This document shows positions 57,241 through 64,000 of a stretch of DNA of 64,000 nucleotides, one piece after another. A model generated the notes under the pieces. The model had not been told where the DNA came from. It saw nothing but the letters and a program-made list of their open reading frames with translations, and searched no databases. The stretch spans positions 79,036,177 to 79,100,176 of the forward strand of contig OY986438.1 of the NCBI GenBank assembly GCA_963920525.1, read 5' to 3'. How positions within the stretch are numbered: position 1 is the first letter of the stretch; each line of letters opens with the position of its first letter. Made by a program: the position numbers and the translations under genes. The DNA comes from Dichetophora obliterata. Taxonomy: Eukaryota; Arthropoda; Insecta; Diptera; Sciomyzidae.

Positions 57241-57640
57241 AGACTAATTTTTAAACATTTTAGTTTATTTTTAAAACATCTTACAGTTTACTTTCAGCAA
57301 GTTTTAATATTTCAAACTATTGGTTTTGAAATGCAGACCCAAAAGATTTAAAAATGTATGTATTGCGACAATTAAACTTACAAAGTTTATAAGTTACACT
57401 TAAAGTTTATTTTTTAAATTCTCTAAAACTTTAGGGTTGGAAAAGAAAACCCAGAGAGATTAAAAGTTAATGTATTGTGCCTTTTTATAATAAAAAGTTT
57501 ATAATTTAGACTTAAAAGTTTGTTTTGGAAATCAACGCAAACTTTAAAGTTTAAAAAGTAAACATTGAGAGATTACAAATGCTCATTTTGCGACAATGAA
57601 TCCTAGAAAGTTTATAATTAAGAATTCAAAATTCCAATCA
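57240..57640 (+). repeat. ~112-bp degenerate tandem repeat
   Basis: The phrase GAGATTAAAAGTTAATGTAT followed by TGTGCC recurs as AGATTTAAAAATGTATGTAT TGCGAC and GAGATTACAAATGCTCATTT TGCGAC at about 57344, 57456 and 57569. ACAAAGTTTATAAGTTACAC-like blocks lie between. It is rich in AAACTTT/AAAGTTT palindromes. The units are well diverged. Confidence 0.7.
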
Positions 57641-58130
57641 AACCTGTCGGGTTTATAGAGCAAATGAATAAAGTTTTAAAATGTATGAAGTTGTTCCTGC
57701 CTTAGTTTAAGTTTTATGTTTTTGCGTTATCTAATTTGTATTTCCTTAACCTATCTATCTTCTTTTTATTTCTATTTGCTTCCTTCATTCCATTTCTTTG
57801 CATAATATTTACACTTACTTCTTTTCTTATTTTAATTTCTTTTAATTTTTTATTTCTTATATTAAAAGTTAATAATAATTTTAACAACTGTTATTAAAAG
57901 CTGCAAATACGCGTCTTTTTATCTCAAACAATATCCATTGTGAGTTCGAATAATTACGGTCGTTGTTGTTCTAGAGACAATCTCTATGCTTTAATTCGAA
58001 TATTAAGCAGGCAAGCGACGGGACTACAGGTATGTCATATTAATGCTCAAAGTTTAAATAATAAAATTGATGAGTTTCGGTACACTTTTGAAAACTCAAA
58101 CATGGATATAATTTGTGTATCTGAAACATG

Positions 58131-59279
58131 CCCACCGGGAAAAAAGAATCAATTGTGTATGAAAAAAGAATCAATTCACTATTCCAATTATTGATTCTAG
58201 AATTGATTATTTTTAACATAGTGATGTCCTACAAAAAGTAGTATATTCTTTTCTGCCTTCCACTTGAATCACTGCTGAAATAGATTCTATTATTCGCTTA
58301 AAGCATGGATACTTTTAAATGAAAAATGTATGTATTTTTCGAATACGAGAAAAGTCTGAATCGCTAAGAAGCCCTTTTGGAATAGATATACATGAATGAA
58401 TTCCATAATACATAGGTTTGTACGGCAGAATTGAAAATCTTTTATTCTTTTTTAAATAATTAATAAAAAATTACATTAGAATAATACAAATTAATACAGA
58501 TAATTATGTAATTAGAAAGAATAAATAATATTTAGATACACAGCCAAACAATTAAAATAATTCCATATTTAATGCAAAAATATTGATGTTTATGATGTAG
58601 GCTGTTCCTTCCGTTTTGCTTCAAATTTATCCTTATAGTATAAAGATTTTGACTTGCGTATAGCTTCCTTGATATATTTTTGGGACTGTTTCTGGTTTAC
58701 TCTTCCGTGCAAATGCATTAAAAAAAAATTAAAAAATGATTTAAACAAGTAAAGAGCGATGGTTTTTCATTACTTACCAAACAATACATTATCAAAATTT
58801 TCGGGTCTTCTGAAGCAGTTTGTTCCTTCAACGCTGACAAATCAAACAGAAAGTAAAATTTTTAAGAAACACGTGAAAGAAAAGCAATAGAACCGTTTTT
58901 CAAAAATATCTGAAAAAACAAAAATAACAACAGTAAACAGAAAATATAAATCATTACAGATTGATTCTTTTTTCGCTTATAGCAGAATTTGTTTCAGAAT
59001 TAATTCGTTTTTCACTTACCATAAAAGCAAGAAAAGAATCTAACAACATTTACTATATTATATATTATTATATATTTATATTAATATATATATTATTATA
59101 TACATCATAATCGATTCCTGCAGCAATAAAAACGAATCAGTAAAATTTTTGTTTATTGATTCTAATTCATAGGTTTTGCTTTAAATTTATATATTCTTTG
59201 GAATACATTCTAAAATGCAAGCACAAGAATCCATTCAATTCTTGATTTTTTAAGAATTAATTCTCATTTTCCCGGTGGG
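58131..59279. mobile_element. Inverted-repeat element with GAATCAATT subterminal motifs
   Basis: Ends CCCACCGGGAAAA are perfect inverted repeats (13 bp). Removing the insert with one TG restores the endonuclease codons SETW-FQPSVQD exactly, which fixes the boundaries. AGAATCAATT or its complement recurs near both ends (about 58147, 58165, 58188; 58960, 59150, 59235). No ORF with similarity is present, so it is non-autonomous. The apparent 2-bp TG duplication fits no superfamily well. Confidence 0.8.
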
Positions 59280-59772
59280 TGGTTTCAGCCTTCTGTTCAA
59301 GATAGTGTCTTTAGTGTAAAGGGTTATAGATCATTTCGTGCGGATCGAGAATCTCATGCCGGTGGGGTTGTAATTTTTATTAAAGATGGTATTACATGCA
59401 ACTTATTTAGTAAATCAAACTCTGAAGATAATATTGAATTCCTATTTGTTGACATAATCTATGAATCCAAAAAACTACTTGTCAGCACATTTTATAGGCC
59501 AAATCGTTATGTCCATACAGAAAACTTAATGTTGAAAATTGAATCGGAGGTAAGCTCCTATGCTGACATCATAATTTGTGGCGATTTTAATTATGATTTA
59601 TTGGTTGAAACTCATTTATCTGATTACATGTGTGCACTTGGTCTTACGTCGCCAAACTGCACCACACCCACACACTTTTCCAAAAATAGAAATTCGCTGC
59701 TAGACCTCTTTTTTGTCGGTGATAATGATAAAGTCTTACTTTATGACCAGTTATCTGCTCCTGTTTTTTACA

Positions 59773-60034
59773 AGCATGACCTGATTTTTCTTTGCTATAA
59801 TTTTCAGCTGCTAATACCACAGCAAAAAATAACATACCGAGATTTTACAAATATAGATTTTAGCTCTCTTCAGACAGAACTCAATCACGTCGACTGGACA
59901 TGGACAAGCATGACCTGATTTTTCTTTGCTATAATTTTCAGCTGCTAATACCAGAGCAAAAAATAACATACCGAGATTTTACAAATATAGATTTTAGCTC
60001 TCTTCAGACAGAACTCAATCACGTCGACTGGACA
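59773..60034 (+). repeat. ~135-bp direct duplication inside the CR1-like endonuclease
   Basis: AAGCATGACCTGATTTTTCT through ATCACGTCGACTGGACA occurs twice (59773-59901 and 59908-60034) with one visible difference (CACAG to CAGAG). It duplicates endonuclease codons KHDLIFLCYNFQLL onward and shifts the frame. The near-identity shows it is recent. Confidence 0.9.
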
Positions 60035-61383
60035 GAAATTTATCACATGCTATCAGTAAATGATAAGTAAGATTTTCAACAACGTAACGTCAATTCACTA
60101 TTTGAAAAACATGTTCCTCTTAAAGCTAAAGTTGTAAAGCACTATCTAAGGCCCTGGTTTTCCAGTACCCTTAAAACTTTAATGAAAAAACGTGGCGCAG
60201 CGTATAATAAATGGAAACGTCTCAAAACACCCGAGCGTTATAATATTTTCCGAATATGCAGAAACAATGTAGTCAGGGCGGTGAAAATTGTCAAGTTAGC
60301 ATATTATGAATCTAAATTTAGCCATAGACAGCAAAACGAAGTGGAATATTATTAGGCAAATTGGAGTTGGTTGAAATTTTTCGCCTACAGACACTAGCGT
60401 AGACGTCGAGGCTTTAAATAACAAATTTATAGATATACCTATGCCAGCGCCCAGTGTCAACTGTTGTCGCACCTTTCAGAGATCTATCAACTCGTACTCA
60501 GCTTTTAATTTTCAATGCGTTGAATATACAGAAGTACTGCGAAGTTGCTTAGAGATTAATCTAATGCCGTCGGTTTCGATGAAATACATCCTAGGTTTTT
60601 TAAGTTACTTCTTCCTGCTCTAACCCCTTTCATTATTAACATTTTCAATACCATCATCAAATTGATTGATCACCAAATTTTATGTTCGAAATTATTAAAT
60701 GTGCGTTACTTCTAATTTCTTACCTGTAAACTGTGGCGTTCCTCAAGCGCTGTAATGGGCCCTCTTTTATTTTCGGTTTATATAAACGACTTACCAACTG
60801 TGTTGCAAAATTGTGGTATACAAATGTACGCTGATGATGTACAACTGTATACTAGCTGTCGCAAATGTGATGTTACCACGTGTGTTGATAGTCTGAATGC
60901 TAATTTGTGTAAAATTTACGATTGGGCTTCCGCTAATGGCTTAAGCATAAACCCAAAAAAGTCAAAATGTTTAATTATAACTAGAAAACATAACTCTTCT
61001 TTGCTCTTTCCGGATGTTACTATAAATGGGTCATGTATTGAAGATGTAAAAAAGTTGTAAAAAAGTTTATGGTATGCTCCGTAGCCTATGGGCCACACAG
61101 TTTTTCACCCCCTTAAACATAAGAATGTTATTAGGTAAAACGTATCTTGTCCCCACCTTATTGTACAGATCCGAAATTTTTGCATTCTGTGATGCTGCTA
61201 GTAAGCGAAAGTTGAACGTTTCCTATAACAACAACGCTCGTTATGTCTTCGGACTTAAATCTAATTCACACTCAAACTCTAACTCTACGTTAAATTTTAA
61301 GTCATGTAACGTCCCTAATTCTTATTCCAATTCTAACTCTAATAAAAATTCTTCTAATACAAATACGTATTGTAGTGTTTAGT

Positions 61384-62215
61384 AGTTGGTTTATGCGTTG
61401 TGCAGATTCGCGATTAAAAATATATTTTTTCTTATTTATTTTTATTTAGGTCCTGCCTAATTGGATGCCGGCGAAGTTCGCCACTGGCTCTAAATTTGTT
61501 TTTATATTTTTGGTAGCCGTTCACTATAAAGTGCCGAGGCTTTATATTTTTAAAAGTTGGCAGCTTAAAAAAAGCTCAAAGACTTTAAAACAAAAATAAG
61601 AATTAGCTGGCAGCTTTGGAGCTAAAAAACTAATTGATTTATTTTCAAATATGTTCATCCTTTTATAGTAAGCATAACGGTATTTTGTCTTAAAACTAGT
61701 TAACAATTTTTTGTGTAGTTTAGAATGTAAATAGAATCATATGTTCTTTAATTAGTGTAAAAGTAATAGTAAAATATCGTAATACATGTTTGTAATTTAG
61801 TATTAATAGTTTAATATGTGTGAGTGAGTAGACTTATATTAATAGAAAACGTAAACATAATCATATGTTAACATATTTGTGTAGGAGTAAAAAGAATAAT
61901 ATAATATCATATTTTTTTGTATTTAGCCATATGGGTACATGTGTGCGAATGAGATAGATAGTAGTGCTTAGTATGAACATATGTTCTTATTGTTTGAATA
62001 ATATCTTAGTATAAAAATGAAATGAGGTGATACATACCGTAGAGGTGTATTACTTTAACTTAGTTTGAATATTATTGTGCATGTTCTCAAAAATTCTTAC
62101 AGTAGAGGTTTTTATATTATTACTTATTTTAAGAAAAGCTTGTTTTATAATGAAATACATTAATGTTAATTAAATAGTTAAATAATATGTATAGGTTTAC
62201 TATAGTATAACGCTT
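61384..62215. other. AT-rich DNA with weak ~120-bp periodicity
   Basis: AATCATATGTT-like words at about 61736, 61858 and 61970, with AGTGTAAAAGTAATAGTAAA-like neighbours, suggest a diverged tandem repeat of about 120 bases. No gene was seen. Part may be the 3' UTR of the preceding element. Confidence 0.4.
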
Positions 62216-62336
62216 TTTCTAAGTCTTATTCTAATCCAAAGAAAACTCTACTTAATAAAAATCCTAATTTGCATTATCCTGTCCACAACCCATCCAGAAA
62301 TAAATTACCTAATTCCCTTCTTAGCGCTGACCCCAA

Positions 62337-62975
62337 TTGAAACTTAAAACTAATATCTTTCCTAGTTTTACTCCTCAGATCAAATCTATTTCAAATAGAA
62401 CAAACTACACTCTTCAGCCCTCTCACCCTAAACGAATCTCATTCAATCTTAATCCTCACTTGGACACAACAGCAAGAAAAAAGGAGCCTAACATACTTTA
62501 TTCTAACTTCGTCCATTCCCATACTTTAAACCCATCTCCGTCTGTTTCAGTCACTAGTGAAGCTTCTAATCAAGCTGGAAGCCCCACATCTTTTATTGAC
62601 CCTCTTCAATCACCAAGAGTGAAACTTACGATGAACTCTTGTGTTGACACGGAGAATAGATATGCCCTTTCTCGACTAAGAGAGAATAGTGTCTACAACA
62701 ATGTGCGTCCTTATCTTGCTTACTTACATAAAGCACCGATCTCTACCTGTATAGAAGGCAAGACCAAGACAAACCTCAAAGTCTTGATTCAGCAAGAAGG
62801 GTTACCTACCGATGTCAATGAGTTGAGCCATTTATTTACCAGACTCCACTAGCTACTTGGCTTGACGAGCCATCAAGTCAAAGAAGATCTTGACACATAT
62901 GCTACTCATGTGAGGTCAAAACATATCTCTTATCTTCAAAAGTCCCGTAAGGAGAAGCAACAATATTATTCCTAA
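62337..62975 (+). pseudogene. Non-LTR ORF1 (gag-like) C-terminal part
   Basis: The open frame (no ATG start visible; an upstream TGA at about 62328 breaks it) reads NYTLQPSHPKRISFNLNPHL, DTENRYALSRLRENSVYNNV, RPYLAYLHKAPISTCIEGKT and EGLPTDVNELSHLFTRLH. A TAG at 62850 follows, then VKEDLDTYATHVRSKHISYL QKSRKEKQQYYS to TAA at 62973. No zinc knuckle is visible. The 63-kb endonuclease frame begins about 15-40 bases later, so this is the ORF1/ORF2 pair of a single element, with ORF1 broken by a stop. Confidence 0.6.
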
Positions 62976-63009
62976 CCAAATTATTACTCCTACTCAAAAC
63001 CCTTTTCCC

Positions 63010-64000
63010 CGGCCCATTATTTGTCTCTCTTTACTACCAAAATTTAAGAGGCTTACGCACCAAAATCTCTACAGTGTTTCTTAATTCTCTTAAGCTTCCC
63101 TATGACATATTTGCCCTTACTGAGACCAATCTTACGCCCGACTTTAAGGATACTGAGGTCTTCGCGTCCGATTTCGTGGTTTTCAGAGACGATGGTCTCG
63201 ACAAAGATGATCTCTCCTCAGGTCGTGGTGTCCTTGCAGTAGAATCAATAGATTCACTTTTGGACCTTATGAATCCATTTGACACCGTTATTTTTCTGGG
63301 AGATTTTAATCTTCCCAACCTTCAATGGGTCCTCTCTAATGATGAATCCTACTATCTTTCTTCAAATCCTACCTATGAAAAAGAAATTCTTTTTACTAGT
63401 TGTATTTCAGACTGCGGCCTTTACCAGTTGAGCGGAGTTACTAACAGTTTAGGTAGACAACTAGACCTAATTTTTTCTTCGGATTTAGATAACTGCGTAG
63501 TCTCCGCAAGTAACCATCTTCTTTCAACACTCGATCAGTACCATCCACCATTATCCCTTACCTTATCATATAACATTGATATCAAAAATACACATTTCGA
63601 GCACTCGTACAGCTTTAACTTTCGGAAAACTGATTTTGTAAAACTAGAAATTTTATTCAGTAGAATCGATTTCCAACATCTCTTCGATAATGCTCATAAA
63701 AGCGTTGATACTGCTCACTTCTATGACATAATTTTCGACTGCTTCACACATTTTGTCCCCTTCACCAGGCAGAAAAACTTTTCGTCATGTCCTCCCTGGT
63801 ACAATAAGGAACTACGTGTACTCCGCAACAAAAGGAACAAACTATGGCTCGCATATTTAATTTCTCGTTCTTCTCTTGATCTCACAAATTATCTTCACGC
63901 CTTTAACCTTTTTTCCGCACTCTGTGAAACGCTATACGAATCTTATCTTGCTCATATTCAAACTAAATTGCTGTCGGATCCTAAAAGCTTCTACAAGTTT
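63010..64000 (+). pseudogene. Non-LTR ORF2 endonuclease region, runs off the window
   Basis: The frame LFVSLYYQNLRGLRTKISTV FLNSLKLPYDIFALTETNL begins an APE-type endonuclease with the catalytic Glu (ALTETNL). After GRGVLAV an in-frame deletion of about 50 codons joins to SLLDLMNPFDTVIFLGDFNL P (catalytic GDFN). LGRQLDLIFSSDLDNCVVSA, TLDQYHPPLSLTL and the RT linker CPPWYNKELRVLRNKRNKLW … SDPKSFYKF follow to the edge. No stop occurs up to 64000. The deletion removes part of the fold, so the enzyme should be inactive. The RT lies outside. Confidence 0.8.

Larger units (their letters stand above)
57940..61383 (+). pseudogene. CR1-like non-LTR element, longer copy, several lesions
   Basis: The endonuclease starts GLQVCHINAQSLNNKIDEFR … DIICVSETC. 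It is interrupted by the insert 58131-59279 and continues WFQPSVQDSVFSVKGYRSFR, HAGGVVIFIKDGI, STFYRPNRYVHTENLMLKIE, IICGDFNYDLL, NSLLDLFFVGDNDKVLLYDQ L. A tandem duplication (59773-60034) and stops follow. The linker LRPWFSSTLKTLMKKRGAAY is seen. Most of the RT front is lost. From 60741 GVPQ, a one-base deletion, MGPLLFSVYINDLPTVLQNC and IQMYADDVQLYTSCRKCDV follow, then LRSLWATQFFTPLNIRMLLG to a Ser/Asn-rich stop at 61383. It is the same family as 48536-50297 and retains more of the 5' side. Confidence 0.85.

Overview
The window reads as a repeat-rich stretch of an insect genome, most likely a higher fly (Diptera). The base composition is AT-rich. The transposable-element mix is fly-like: Jockey-, CR1-, I- and RTE-type non-LTR retrotransposons, a hobo-type hAT end, a foldback element and a Transib-like end. 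Two broken host genes are recognisable, ribosomal protein RpS3 and the nonsense-mediated-decay factor Smg5. No intact host gene was identified. One possible last exon of an unrecognised gene lies at 6.35-6.60 kb. No rRNA, tRNA gene or CRISPR array was found.

0-9 kb: two inverted, decayed copies of the RpS3 5' end (promoter-side sequence, 5'-TOP-like leader and N-terminal codons) flank about 6 kb of AT-rich DNA. A 1.47-kb inverted-repeat element follows at 7.3-8.8 kb. 9.3-14.8 kb: a hAT element with an 8-bp target duplication is filled with three non-LTR fragments and carries its left end twice. 15-18.2 kb: an inverted-repeat-bounded block holds an RTE 3' end. 18.2-22.8 kb: a dense run of small DNA elements (hAT MITE, inverted-repeat MITE, 2-kb foldback, TTA-target MITE, TA-target MITE). 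The insertion order can be read from interrupted target duplications.

23.0-31.8 kb: a large element with about 575-bp terminal inverted repeats carries a degraded DDE-type transposase gene on the minus strand. Its left repeat is split by a nearly complete hAT (23189-26001), and its transposase is split by a tandem-repeat-bearing element (141-bp and 128-bp arrays). 32.0-32.9 kb holds the Smg5 pseudogene.

33.8-46.9 kb is a nest: a MITE copy is split by a hobo-type hAT (TIR CAGAGAACTGCA, 8-bp target duplication). That contains a Transib-like element with CACAGTG heptamer ends and a CGGCG target duplication. Inside it is a full-length Jockey-type retrotransposon with a 16-bp target duplication, whose ORF2 is split by six near-identical 566-bp tandem units plus a 131-bp partial copy, bordered by TAAAT direct repeats. 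The ends of that Transib-like element also resemble V(D)J recombination signals.

47-64 kb: a decayed PIF/Harbinger locus (nuclease and Myb-like ORFs), two copies of one CR1-like family, an I-like RNase H remnant, a hAT MITE with a perfect 8-bp target duplication, another RT ORF, a 1.15-kb inverted-repeat element inserted cleanly in an endonuclease codon run, and the start of a further non-LTR element that runs off the right edge.
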